Assembly (NCBI GenBank): GCA_910577275.1
Contig: CAJTMW010000011.1
Coordinates: 62,001-126,000, forward strand
From: an uncultured Lachnospiraceae bacterium
GTDB taxonomy: Bacteria; Bacillota; Clostridia; Lachnospirales; Lachnospiraceae
DNA: 64,000 bases
Reading direction: 5' to 3'
The position numbers and the translations under genes were made by a program. The notes below the pieces were generated by a model that was not told where the DNA came from, did not search any database, and saw only the letters and a list, made by a program, of their open reading frames with translations. Of the stretch, positions 23,633 to 31,900 are shown piece by piece (position 1 is the first letter of the stretch; each line of letters begins with the position of its first letter).

Positions 23633-24070
23633 TTAAAATATCCCCAGTATCTTCTGGCGGAACCCCCCGTAAATTTTATCATAATCCGCGTAACCGATAT
23701 CGCTGTCCTTAAATTTCGCCGCCCACTCGTCACGGATGCTTTTCGCAATCAAATCTTTGTTTTCACTTTCCGTCAGCAAAACAGCCGGGAATACATAATA
23801 AATCATAAAAAAGTTTAAATCCGCCTGGGTACGGGGCCTTACCTTCCCTTTCACGGAGAATTTCTTATTCACAGCCTCTGTAAAAACAGCAGCGACTTCC
23901 TTCGCCGCCGTTTCCTTATCCTCTGACGCATCCGTATATTGAGCCATCTCCTCAAAAAAATGTCCGTATTTCTCCCGGAAGGTCTTCATATTTTTTTCAT
24001 AAGAGGCTTTTTTCAGTTTTTTCATCATGTTTAACATATCGTCAAACATTGTTTCCACCTGATTTAACAT
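23633..24070 (-). CDS. Unknown helical protein in the fucose cluster
   Basis: 145 residues from ATG at 24070, with GAGGAAG placed well before it; a longer frame to 24124 has no site. I do not recognise the family. It is rich in Lys, Glu and Met with heptad-like spacing in the first 60 residues (MFDDMLNMMKKLKKASYEKN), then a basic turn and a hydrophobic segment (NFFMIYYVFPAVLL) too polar around it to be a clear membrane span. It lies between fucU and the sugar kinase with about 90-bp gaps on each side. Conserved position would suggest a role in deoxysugar use or in the compartment, but nothing in the sequence shows one. Confidence 0.7.
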   Translation of the reverse strand: MLNQVETMFDDMLNMMKKLKKASYEKNMKTFREKYGHFFEEMAQYTDASEDKETAAKEVAAVFTEAVNKKFSVKGKVRPRTQADLNFFMIYYVFPAVLLTESENKDLIAKSIRDEWAAKFKDSDIGYADYDKIYGGFRQKILGIF

Positions 24071-24157
24071 ATTCTTCCTCACTTCTGTCACGCCGCTTTC
24101 CGCAGCCCCCGCCGCTGCCCGCACGTAGCCGCTCTGTCCGCCTTGCGCGAAAATCTC

Positions 24158-24598
24158 TTAATCCGTAACAACGCCCTTTTGAAGCATCACGTTTGCATAA
24201 AGCGCCGACTCTCCCGTGGCGATAATCGCATAGGAGGTCTTTGCCTCCTCATAAAAAGCAAAACGCTCGATATTGCCGACTGCCGCCGCCCCGCGTTCGT
24301 CATGCTTTTTGATAATTTCCTTATAGGTGTCCCAGATGGGCGTCTCCACATTATCCCCCGGCATCACTTCCATCAGATTGACCGGATGCTCCACATAGGT
24401 ATCCAGCGGAAATACCTGTAAAATCGCGTCTAAGAGCTCGGGAACGCCGTGACCGTCGCAGCGGATTACAATTGCATTTTTCCCCATGGATTCCGCCGGG
24501 AAATTGCCGTCCGAAATCACAAGCCTGTCGCTGTGTCCCATCTCCGCCAGCACCTTTAAAAGTTCGGGTGAAAGAATTTTCGGTATACCTTTTAACAT
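24158..24598 (-). CDS. fucU: L-fucose mutarotase (RbsD/FucU family)
   Basis: 146 residues from ATG at 24598, preceded by AGGAGG. It interconverts the alpha and beta anomers of fucose to feed the isomerase. Family motifs: the N-terminal MLKGIPKILSPELLKVLAEM, the catalytic-site stretch GHSDRLVISDGNFPAES with the His and Asp, VPELLDAILQVFPLD, and the C-terminal FAFYEEAKTSYAIIATGE with the Tyr. Length agrees with FucU rather than the shorter RbsD. It lies between the sugar transporter and the kinase, which supports fucose as a substrate of the cluster. Confidence 0.93.
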   Translation of the reverse strand: MLKGIPKILSPELLKVLAEMGHSDRLVISDGNFPAESMGKNAIVIRCDGHGVPELLDAILQVFPLDTYVEHPVNLMEVMPGDNVETPIWDTYKEIIKKHDERGAAAVGNIERFAFYEEAKTSYAIIATGESALYANVMLQKGVVTD

Positions 24599-24622
24599 TT
24601 TTAAATCCTCCTGTTCTTTTGA

Positions 24623-24710
24623 GCAGACACGTTCCATGCGAACCAAGGTTCGCCAGTGTCTGCCTGGTGATAAGAAATCTTCCCACTTCGCGGGCCCCTT
24701 CTTACCACAA
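24623..24710 (-). repeat. Two consecutive strong hairpins in the fucU leader
   Basis: On the minus strand, just before the fucU ribosome site, GCAGACAC (24663-24656) pairs with GTGTCTGC (24630-24623) around an inner GCGAACC/GGTTCGC stem. Seven bases (ATGGAAC) are unpaired on the 3' side. A second hairpin (about 24665-24710) pairs GTGGTAAGAA with TTCTTATCAC and GGCCC with GGG. The first has the same layout as the structured repeat family (outer CAC/GTG arm, inner arm, 3' bulge of seven), but the sequence differs. They may protect or attenuate the message. Confidence 0.6.
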
Positions 24711-24725
24711 TAGTCCCGCTTCGGC

Positions 24726-24810
24726 TCTTCCAGTACACTTTGTATAAATCAATTTCCAGCCGCAGAATGCGTCTGTAAATCGATTTGTGCACTGTACAAG
24801 CCTTCGCTGT
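24726..24810 (-). repeat. Structured intergenic repeat, copy D
   Basis: It lies between the transporter binding-protein gene and fucU. The minus strand pairs GGCT/AGCC, CAGTGCAC/GTGTACTG and AAATCGATTT/AAATTGATTT, leaving ATACAAA unpaired. This is the most divergent copy: the inner arm has changed on both sides relative to copies A-C (GGAAC to AAATC and the complement), which is strong support for a conserved RNA or DNA hairpin. Confidence 0.78.
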
Positions 24811-24821
24811 CATTCATTTGT

Positions 24822-24854
24822 AAAAAGGGACAGGGAGATATCCCTGTCCCTTTT
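24822..24854 (-). terminator. Intrinsic terminator after the sugar-binding protein gene
   Basis: AAAAAGGGACAGGGA and TCCCTGTCCCTTTTT form a near-perfect palindrome with an AT loop, ending in a T tract on both strands. It lies 35 bp beyond the binding-protein stop and before fucU. It probably limits transcription into fucU, the kinase and parA, giving more binding protein than enzyme. Confidence 0.88.
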
Positions 24855-24889
24855 CTTCAACAATTCGGCCTACAAAAACCTGCTACTGA

Positions 24890-26080
24890 TTAGTCATAAA
24901 GGTTAGGAGCGATGGATGCATCGTCCATGTTTGTGGAATCATACCAGTACCCCTGTGTAGGAACGTCTGATACGGATTCGCCGTTTGCAATCTTTGTAAG
25001 AACTTCTACGGTTGTCTGACCCATTGCCAGAGGAGACTGTGTAACGGCACCGAACATCTTGCCTGCTGTGATTGCGCCCTTGATAACGGAACCGGCGTCG
25101 AAGCCTGCTGCCAGGATAGAGGTTGCAGGGTCTGTTCCAAGTACGTCAAGTTGTTCGTTGGCTGTCAGGATACCTTCTGCCGCAACCTGATTGGAACCGA
25201 ACATACCGATTGTGTCAGCCTTGTTCAGGATAACGGACGCTTCTGTTGCGCACAGCTCAACGGTTGTCTGAGCAGGAACTGCAACTTCGATGATGATGTC
25301 AGCGCTTGCCTCGTCGCCTTTTTCCTTGCAGTTGTTTACATAGTACTCGTTACCGATAACAGCAACGCTCTTTCCGTCAGCCTTTGCCAGCTCGGTAATC
25401 TTGTCGATGAAGCCAAGACCACGGCTTGTGATAGACTCGGAAGTAGCTTCCTGGTTTACTTCGCCGATTCTCACGGGAGCGGTTGCGCTTGCAATCTTGT
25501 CCTTAAGTGCAGGATAAAGATTCTCGGCTGCGGTTGCGCCTGCAGCATAGTTATCTGTAGCGATGGTAGCAAGTACGGAGCCTGCAGGAGCGTTCGGGAT
25601 ACCGGAGTCAAAACATACTACCGGAATTCCGTTGTCCATTGCTGTCTGCAGAGAATCAAGGCATGCTTCCTGGTCGCAGGCTGCAAGGCCGATTCCGTTA
25701 GGAGCGCTGTTGATTGCATTATTCAGCATGTTTACCTGGTCTGCAATATCGCTCTCGGCATTAGGACCTGTACAGTTAACGGTTACGCCCAGTTCGCCTG
25801 CTTTCTGGTTAACGCCTGTTACGGCTGCCTGCCAGTAGGATGACTGATAGCTCTTAACAATGATTTCAAATTTGTAATCGCCGCCTGTTGTTGCTGCTGC
25901 TGTGTCGTCAGATGCCGCATCGTCTGTTGCAGGGGCTGCGTCATCCGTTGCGGGAGCCGCATCGTCCGTAGCCGGAGCTGCGTCCGCATTTGCAGACTTG
26001 TCCGCGCCGCCGCCGCATCCTGCAAGCAGGGTAGCTGCCAAACTTACGCACAGCAGAGTTGTTAATACTTTCTTTTTCAT
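24890..26080 (-). CDS. Sugar-binding lipoprotein of an Rbs-type ABC importer
   Basis: 396 residues. A signal peptide with lipobox (LLAGCGGG, cysteine at about 22) anchors it to the outer face of the membrane. A low-complexity linker with three repeats of PATDDAA follows. The periplasmic-binding-protein type 1 fold (PF13407) then runs from YKFEIIVKSYQSSYWQAAV to the end, with DNAIN-type and VVCFDSGIPNAPAGSVLATI hinge segments. It probably binds L-fucose or a related deoxysugar, judged by fucI and fucU on either side. It is the last gene of the transporter block and has its own terminator. Confidence 0.9.
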   Translation of the reverse strand: MKKKVLTTLLCVSLAATLLAGCGGGADKSANADAAPATDDAAPATDDAAPATDDAASDDTAAATTGGDYKFEIIVKSYQSSYWQAAVTGVNQKAGELGVTVNCTGPNAESDIADQVNMLNNAINSAPNGIGLAACDQEACLDSLQTAMDNGIPVVCFDSGIPNAPAGSVLATIATDNYAAGATAAENLYPALKDKIASATAPVRIGEVNQEATSESITSRGLGFIDKITELAKADGKSVAVIGNEYYVNNCKEKGDEASADIIIEVAVPAQTTVELCATEASVILNKADTIGMFGSNQVAAEGILTANEQLDVLGTDPATSILAAGFDAGSVIKGAITAGKMFGAVTQSPLAMGQTTVEVLTKIANGESVSDVPTQGYWYDSTNMDDASIAPNLYD

Positions 26081-26162
26081 TTTTTTCCTCCTTTATTTGG
26101 ATAATAAAATAATTTATATGTAACTGCATATGCAGTTTCATATCGCTGTCTTTTGGGCCTTA

Positions 26163-27164
26163 TCAGTCCTTTTCTTTTTTCTTTTTCATAATATCAATCA
26201 GAACCGCGCTGATAAGCACAAGGCCCGTGATTATCTGCTGCCAGTTGGCCTGAAGTCCGATGTACGGAAGTCCGGTCTTAAGCACACAGATGACAAACAC
26301 GCCAATCAGGGAGCCCACAACGCTTCCCACACCGCCGCTTGCGGATACACCGCCAATAATCGCGCCGCCGATGGCTTCCAGCTCGAATCCGGCCCCCGTT
26401 CCGGGCTGTACCGTGAAAAATACGGCCGAGTAAGCGATTGCCGCCAGTCCTGCGAAAAAACCGGAAATCACATACGCCATGATATGATAAAACTTCACGT
26501 TGATACCGGAAAGAATCGTCGCTTCCTTGTTGCTTCCGATAGCAATTGTGTAACGCCCGATTTTCGTGTGGTTCAGCACAAAGGCCATCACCGCCACCAG
26601 CAGCAGCACCCATAAAAATCCCAACGGAACCTTGGTGTCGTTCACTGTAATCTTGAATATATTCCGGAACCAGCTTCCCGGTGTTCCCGTTGTGGGCCAT
26701 GAAATGCCTAATCTGTTCGAGAGAATAGAGCCCAGCCCCCTGGTAATCATACAGGTACACAGGGTTGCCAGAAACGGCGGCAGATTTATAATGGAAACAA
26801 GCACACCGTTCAAAAGTCCAATCGCAATGCCCAGCAGAACCGCCACAAGCATTCCTGCCCCTACCGGCCATCCTTTCTGAACAATCAGGAAACCGCCCGT
26901 TAAGGAATAGCAGATAAGCCCCGTGCCAATGGAAAGGTCAACGCCTCCCGTAATCAGCGGAAAGGTTACGCCAATCGCCATAAGCGTAATATAATAAGAG
27001 TAATCCAGAATGCTCATTGCCGTTGTATATTTTCTGAAATCGGGACTGACGGCGCTGAAGAAGATGATTAAACCAATAACCACCAGAAGCACAATGAATT
27101 TCTGTCCTCCCAGCCTTGCAATCACCGATTTGTTCTGTGTGTTCGGTACACTGTTTTTACTCAT
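26163..27164 (-). CDS. ABC sugar importer permease (RbsC/AraH family)
   Basis: 333 residues with about eight to ten membrane spans, e.g. IVLLVVIGLIIFFSAV near the N-terminus. The family motif VDLSIGTGLICYSL (about 85-100) and the EAA-like loop GSNKEATILSGINVKFYHIM (about 200-222) are present. The terminal QQIITGLVLISAVLID is typical for BPD_transp_2 permeases. It is 12 bp from the ATPase gene and pairs with a second RbsC-like gene at 28716-29687, so the channel is probably a heterodimer. Confidence 0.93.
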   Translation of the reverse strand: MSKNSVPNTQNKSVIARLGGQKFIVLLVVIGLIIFFSAVSPDFRKYTTAMSILDYSYYITLMAIGVTFPLITGGVDLSIGTGLICYSLTGGFLIVQKGWPVGAGMLVAVLLGIAIGLLNGVLVSIINLPPFLATLCTCMITRGLGSILSNRLGISWPTTGTPGSWFRNIFKITVNDTKVPLGFLWVLLLVAVMAFVLNHTKIGRYTIAIGSNKEATILSGINVKFYHIMAYVISGFFAGLAAIAYSAVFFTVQPGTGAGFELEAIGGAIIGGVSASGGVGSVVGSLIGVFVICVLKTGLPYIGLQANWQQIITGLVLISAVLIDIMKKKKEKD

Positions 27165-27176
27165 GTTCTCCTCCTC

Positions 27177-28673
27177 CTAACTTATCTCCCGGGTGGCCAT
27201 GTTCATGATAGCTTCCTGTGAAGCCTCCTCGATAGCGATTTCGCCGGTCTTCCTGCCTTCACACATAACCACGATTCGGTCGCTCATTCTAAGTATCTCA
27301 GTCATCTCGGAAGAAATCATGATGATTGATTTCCCGTCCTCCGCCAGCCTGTTCATCAGCTTGTATATTTCGTTTTTGGCGCCTACGTCGATACCCCTTG
27401 TAGGCTCATCGAATATCAGGATATCACAGTTCCTCACCAGCCACTTGGCAATAACCACCTTCTGCTGATTACCGCCGGAGAGATTCACCACAAGCTGGTT
27501 GACGCTGGGCGTCTTGGTTGCAAGGGAATCCACATACTGCTGGCTGACTTCTCTTTCCGCCTTTTTATTGATAAACAGACCCTTCATATATTTCTCTAAG
27601 GTCGCCATGGTAGAGTTCTCGGCAACCGTCTTCTGCACCACAATCCCGTAACGCTTCCTGTCCTCCGACAGATAACCGATGCCGCATTTTACCGCGTCCT
27701 CAGGAGAATTAATGGTCACTTTCTTTCCATTAATATAAATATCGCCGCTCTCCTTGGGGTCCGCCCCGAAGATTGCCCTTGCGGTCTCGGTACGTCCGGC
27801 TCCCATCAGCCCTGAAAATCCGAGGATTTCTCCCTTGCGGAGCTCAAAGCTCACGTCCTGAACCATTCTTCCCGCATTTAAATGCTCTACCTTCAAAACC
27901 ACCGGCGCGTCCTCCGCCACCATGCTGTGCTGCTTGGGGTCCTCATAAATCACGCGCCCCACCATCATGTTGATGATGTCGTCCTTGGTGGATTCCTCGG
28001 TAATCAGAGTTCCCACATAGGTTCCGTCTCTCATAACCGTTACCCTGTCCGTAATCACCTTGATTTCGTCCATACGGTGGGATATGTACACGATGCCAAG
28101 CTGCTGCTTCCGTAAATCCCTGATAATCTTAAACAGCTCGTCTATTTCCGTCTCCGTAAGCGCCGCCGAGGGCTCGTCAAAGATAATCACCTTTGCGTCA
28201 TGGGAAATCGCCTTGGCAATCTCGCACATCTGCTGCTTGCCTACCGTCAGATTGCTCATGGTTTCCGTGGGGTCAATGTCGATATTCAGTCTGTCAAAGA
28301 GCTTTTTGGCCTCCTCGTTCATCTTTTTATCATCAATCGCAATGCCCTTTTTAAATTCCCGTCCGATAAAAATGTTCTGCGCCACCGTCAGGTGCCCCAG
28401 CATATTTAATTCCTGATGCACTATCACAATGCCCGCATGCTGCGCTTCTCTTGTATTGTGAAACTCAACTTCCTTCCCTTCATAGGTAATCGTTCCGGAA
28501 TCCTTCTTGTAAATACCTGTGAGCACCTTCATCAGAGTGGATTTCCCCGCTCCGTTCTCTCCCATCAGGGCGTGCACTTCGCCTTTTTTCACCTCAAAAT
28601 CAACATGGTCCAAAGCGTGTACGCCGGGAAAAGATTTATCAATTCCTTTCATTGTCAAGATTACTTCGCCCAT
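27177..28673 (-). CDS. ABC sugar importer ATP-binding protein (RbsA/XylG type)
   Basis: 498 residues: two fused nucleotide-binding domains, as in all carbohydrate-uptake-2 importers. The first has Walker A GENGAGKST (about 38-46), signature LTVGKQQ and Walker B VIIFDEPSAAL. The second has a degenerate Walker A (GLMGAGRTE), signature LSGGNQQK and Walker B ILIFDEPTRGID. It couples ATP hydrolysis to import by the two flanking permeases. The start at 28673 is preceded by a purine-rich GGTAAAAAT, a modest site. Confidence 0.95.
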   Translation of the reverse strand: MGEVILTMKGIDKSFPGVHALDHVDFEVKKGEVHALMGENGAGKSTLMKVLTGIYKKDSGTITYEGKEVEFHNTREAQHAGIVIVHQELNMLGHLTVAQNIFIGREFKKGIAIDDKKMNEEAKKLFDRLNIDIDPTETMSNLTVGKQQMCEIAKAISHDAKVIIFDEPSAALTETEIDELFKIIRDLRKQQLGIVYISHRMDEIKVITDRVTVMRDGTYVGTLITEESTKDDIINMMVGRVIYEDPKQHSMVAEDAPVVLKVEHLNAGRMVQDVSFELRKGEILGFSGLMGAGRTETARAIFGADPKESGDIYINGKKVTINSPEDAVKCGIGYLSEDRKRYGIVVQKTVAENSTMATLEKYMKGLFINKKAEREVSQQYVDSLATKTPSVNQLVVNLSGGNQQKVVIAKWLVRNCDILIFDEPTRGIDVGAKNEIYKLMNRLAEDGKSIIMISSEMTEILRMSDRIVVMCEGRKTGEIAIEEASQEAIMNMATREIS

Positions 28674-28715
28674 ATTTTTACCTCACCTTTCCAACCGTCT
28701 GGCCTTATCCGTTTC

Positions 28716-29687
28716 CTAATTCTTCCTGCGTCTCGCAGCAACGTCCGCATAAACCGCCACGATAACAATGATGCCCGTAATAATAAGCTGATAATCCTTC
28801 GTAAAATGAAGCGCCAGAATTCCTTCCTGTAAAAGTGCGATGATAAACACGCCGATTACCGTGCCGCCAATAGATGCCAGCCCTCCTGCCATGGAAGTAC
28901 CTCCCATTACGCACCCGGCAATCGCCTCATTATTGTACGTGTCGCCATAACCGGGCTGAACCGTCGTGTATGCCGCCACAAAGAAAATGGCCGCAATACC
29001 CACAAGCGTGCCGCAAATCACATATGCAAGCATTTCCCACTTTTTAATATTGACACCGGAGAGCCTTACCGCTTCCTTGTTGCTTCCAAGGCTTAATATG
29101 TAGCGCCCTGCCCTGGTCTTGTTCAGTATCACGGAACAGATAACCGCAAAGGCAAGGAAGATTACAAGCCCTACCGGGAAATTTCCCACTTTAACCAAAC
29201 TACGGAACCATCCCTGTTCGCTGGTTCCCTGAGGCCAGCTCACCGACTGCGTCTTGGTAAATACGCTGGCTACGCCCTTGGCGATATTCATACTTGCCAT
29301 AGACACGATAAAGGGCGGTACCGACCAGTATGCCACCAGATATCCGTTAAATATGCCGAAAAGCATTCCCACAAGAATGCTGATTACAAGGCTTAAGGCT
29401 ACCGGCACTCCGTAGGATGTCAGACAGTAACCGGCCACCAGCGCCGAACAGAACATGACCGGCCCGATTGAAAAGTCAATGCCCCCCGTGGCAATCACGA
29501 AAGTAACTCCCAACGACAAAAAGCCCAGGAAATAAGCATAATTAAGCGCGCTTAAAATTCTTGGAAGCCCTGCAAAATTCTCACCTAACAGAGTAAAAAG
29601 CACATACATAAAAATCAGTACGCAGCAAAGCACAATCCTGTTAAATCCCAGTTTTTCCACAATTGGATTTCTTTTAATTTTTTCCAA
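28716..29687 (-). CDS. ABC sugar importer permease (RbsC family), TTG start
   Basis: 323 residues. The only start that fits GGAGG (seven bases upstream) is TTG at 29687, a rare start codon. BPD_transp_2 family: VTFVIATGGIDFSIGPVMFC near residue 65, the loop GSNKEAVRLSGVNIKKWEML, and terminal QLIITGIIVIVAVYAD. It is the first gene of the transporter transcript, with a promoter at 29724-29752. It is a clear paralog of the permease at 26163-27164 (same loop motif), which suggests a two-subunit channel. Confidence 0.93.
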   Translation of the reverse strand: MEKIKRNPIVEKLGFNRIVLCCVLIFMYVLFTLLGENFAGLPRILSALNYAYFLGFLSLGVTFVIATGGIDFSIGPVMFCSALVAGYCLTSYGVPVALSLVISILVGMLFGIFNGYLVAYWSVPPFIVSMASMNIAKGVASVFTKTQSVSWPQGTSEQGWFRSLVKVGNFPVGLVIFLAFAVICSVILNKTRAGRYILSLGSNKEAVRLSGVNIKKWEMLAYVICGTLVGIAAIFFVAAYTTVQPGYGDTYNNEAIAGCVMGGTSMAGGLASIGGTVIGVFIIALLQEGILALHFTKDYQLIITGIIVIVAVYADVAARRRKN

Positions 29688-29723
29688 TTTTTTTCCTCCC
29701 GACTACAGATATAACTTTGATTC

Positions 29724-29752
29724 AGTATATCAGAAAATATGAATGATTACAA
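29724..29752 (-). promoter_or_regulatory. Promoter of the sugar transporter genes
   Basis: On the minus strand TTGTAA (29752-29747) and TATACT (29729-29724) are 17 bases apart, placing the transcript start about 30 bases before the TTG codon. The six 11-bp repeats begin 28 bases upstream of the -35 box, where an activator would bind. Confidence 0.65.
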
Positions 29753-29780
29753 TGTACCCGAAACGCTGTACGGTCAGCGC

Positions 29781-29846
29781 GGCAATGCTGCCGCATTACC
29801 GGAACAATGCCACGTCAATACCACGGCAATATCACAGTAATACCGG
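29781..29846. repeat. Six 11-bp phased tandem repeats upstream of the transporter promoter
   Basis: Plus-strand units in order: GGCAATGCTGC, CGCATTACCGG, AACAATGCCAC, GTCAATACCAC, GGCAATATCAC, AGTAATACCGG. All units keep AAT (ATT in unit 2) at the same place, followed by an A- or G-containing pyrimidine-rich tail. The period of 11 bases is one helical turn, so each core faces the same side of the DNA. A GAAACGG/CCGTTTC hairpin (29848-29867) follows directly. It may be an operator array or a decayed minisatellite. Confidence 0.55.
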
Positions 29847-29900
29847 AGAAACGGACACAGCCGTTTCCCGATATCGCTGCCGTAAAGTCATGATAAGAAC

Positions 29901-31703
29901 TTATTTGATTGTCTTATACATCGGGCCGTAAGCGCCGCATGCTCTGTAATCCTGTCCTTCTGCCTCCATACCGAATGCATTCCATGCCGACGGGCGGAAA
30001 ATCTTTTCTTCCGGAACATTGTGCATGCAAACCGGAATTCTCAAAATAGAAGCAAGGGTAATCACATCTGCTCCGATATGTCCGTAGCTGATAGCGCCGT
30101 GATTTGCTCCCCAGTTGTTCATCACGTCATAAGCGGTCTTAAAGAACCTGCCGCCTGTACATCTCGGCGCAAACCATGTGCAGGGCCATGTATAATCGGT
30201 GCGTTTCCAGAGCGTATCCGAAACCTTCTCGGGAAGATGGACCGTCCAGCCTTCCGCAATCTGAAGAACCGGCCCTAAATTCTTAACCAGATTCAGACGA
30301 ATCATGGTGACAGGCATTTCCGCTTTCGTCTCGAACCGGGAGGAGAAGCCGCCGCCCCTGAAATACCCGTTGTCCGCCGCGCACCACTCGGTGGCCTTCA
30401 AGATGGCTTCCTGGTCTTCCTCTGTCACGTCGTACCAGGGCTTCATCACGCCGTTGCCGTTCTCATCCCTGGCCTCGCCGCAGGCGTCCAGACAGGCCGC
30501 GCCGGAGTTAATCAGATGGATAAAGCCGTCCGCATCCTTTGCATGTCCTTCAATATCATATCCGGTGACTCTCTTAACCGCATCGCCGCTCCAGTAGGTA
30601 CGCACGTCGGCGAAAATCTGGGCGCGGTTGGTGAGCAGCTTCATAAACAGCATGCCCAGACCGTTTAACACGTCGTTTTCCGTTGCAAGGACATAAGGCT
30701 CCCTTGCGCCGTTCCAGTCAAAGGAAGTGTTAAGCAGCGCTTCCGGGAAATCGCAGTTGGGATAAAAGTCCGTCCACTGGCGCTGTCCCTGGAATCCGGC
30801 CGCAATGGCGTTGTGTCCCACCATCTCCTCCTCGCAGCCTGCCGGAAGATTCTGGTTGCCGTTCATCAAATCCTTGATGATTACCATCATCTTGACCACG
30901 AATTCCCAGGATTTCTCCTTTTCTTCATCGGAATCCTTCACAAAGTCAGGGTTCTTGTCATACCCTTCTTTGCATTTTTCTTTCGTCCATTTCAAAGCCT
31001 TCTCATATTCCGCTTTATCATAAATCTCTTCCGTCATGCGGCGGATGATTTCCACTTCGTCCACGGATTCCACACGCATGCCGAGGTATTCTTCAATAAA
31101 TGCAGGGTCGATGATGGAACCGCCGATTCCCATGGTCACGGAACCAATCTGTAAGTAGGATTTCCCTCTCATGGTTGCCGCCGCAACAGCCGCGCGTCCA
31201 AAGCGGAGAAGCTTTTCCTTTACGTCCTCAGGAATGGAGGTGTCGTCAGCCTCCTGAACCTCGTGTCCGTAAATACCGAAAGCGGGAAGCCCCTTCTGCG
31301 CATGGGTAGCCAGAACGGAAGCAAGATAAACCGCCCCAGGGCGCTCCGTTCCGTTGAATCCCCATACAGCCTTGATTGTCATGGGGTCCATGTCCATGGT
31401 CTCCGAGCCGTAGCACCAGCAGGGAGTTACCGTCACGGTAATGTCAACGCCCTCTTTCTTAAACTTTGCCGCGCAGGCAGCCGCCTCTCCCACACGTCCG
31501 ATAGTGGTGTCGGCAATCACTACCTTTACCGGCTCGCCGTTGGAATATTTTAAGTTTTCTTCGAATAATCTGGCAGCGGATTTCGCCATATTCATTGTCT
31601 GGTCCTCTAAGGATTCCCTGACCTTAAGCGCTCCCCTGCGCCCGTCAATCGTAGGCCTGATACCAATTACCGGATAGTCCCCCACCAATCTGTTCTTTGC
31701 CAT
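29901..31703 (-). CDS. fucI: L-fucose isomerase
   Basis: 600 residues from ATG at 31703 (AAGGAGG upstream); a frame reaching 31790 has no site. It converts L-fucose to L-fuculose with Mn2+. It follows FucI closely: the N-terminal DYPVIGIRPTIDGRRGALKV, GVDITVTVTPCWCYGSETMD, the NDVLNGLGMLFM-type segment, the metal-site helix region ENDVLNG, and near the end NNWGANHGAISYGHIGAD with the catalytic His. D-arabinose isomerase activity is shared by the family. It has its own divergent promoter region with an AraC gene. Confidence 0.97.
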   Translation of the reverse strand: MAKNRLVGDYPVIGIRPTIDGRRGALKVRESLEDQTMNMAKSAARLFEENLKYSNGEPVKVVIADTTIGRVGEAAACAAKFKKEGVDITVTVTPCWCYGSETMDMDPMTIKAVWGFNGTERPGAVYLASVLATHAQKGLPAFGIYGHEVQEADDTSIPEDVKEKLLRFGRAAVAAATMRGKSYLQIGSVTMGIGGSIIDPAFIEEYLGMRVESVDEVEIIRRMTEEIYDKAEYEKALKWTKEKCKEGYDKNPDFVKDSDEEKEKSWEFVVKMMVIIKDLMNGNQNLPAGCEEEMVGHNAIAAGFQGQRQWTDFYPNCDFPEALLNTSFDWNGAREPYVLATENDVLNGLGMLFMKLLTNRAQIFADVRTYWSGDAVKRVTGYDIEGHAKDADGFIHLINSGAACLDACGEARDENGNGVMKPWYDVTEEDQEAILKATEWCAADNGYFRGGGFSSRFETKAEMPVTMIRLNLVKNLGPVLQIAEGWTVHLPEKVSDTLWKRTDYTWPCTWFAPRCTGGRFFKTAYDVMNNWGANHGAISYGHIGADVITLASILRIPVCMHNVPEEKIFRPSAWNAFGMEAEGQDYRACGAYGPMYKTIK

Positions 31704-31720
31704 GATATAACCTCCTTGAG

Positions 31721-31733
31721 CATAATGATTATG
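31721..31733. promoter_or_regulatory. Short perfect palindrome in the fucI leader
   Basis: CATAATGATTATG is a perfect inverted repeat (6+1+6) lying just upstream of the fucI ribosome site. It is a possible operator for the divergent AraC protein or another repressor, or chance in AT-rich DNA. Confidence 0.35.
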
Positions 31734-31801
31734 TTGCTTCCTAATATAAGGCAACTGATTTGTTAATATGTAACAAAGCGATTTGCGCACTTATTGTTTT
31801 T

Positions 31802-31830
31802 ATTATAAAGAATGACAAATCGAAACAAAA
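31802..31830 (-). promoter_or_regulatory. Probable fucI promoter with weak -35
   Basis: TATAAT on the minus strand (31807-31802) with TTTTGT 17 bases upstream. The perfect -10 with a poor -35 suits an activator-dependent promoter, probably controlled by the AraC protein encoded divergently at 31901. Confidence 0.45.
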
Positions 31831-31900
31831 GTGATATACTATAAAAAAGTAGTAATATATTCACCTGTTTTATGTCCCTCGGGATATAGGAGCACCATCT

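Noticed and set aside
29781..29846. CRISPR array
   Set aside because: The units are only 11 bases with no spacers and no cas genes in the window.
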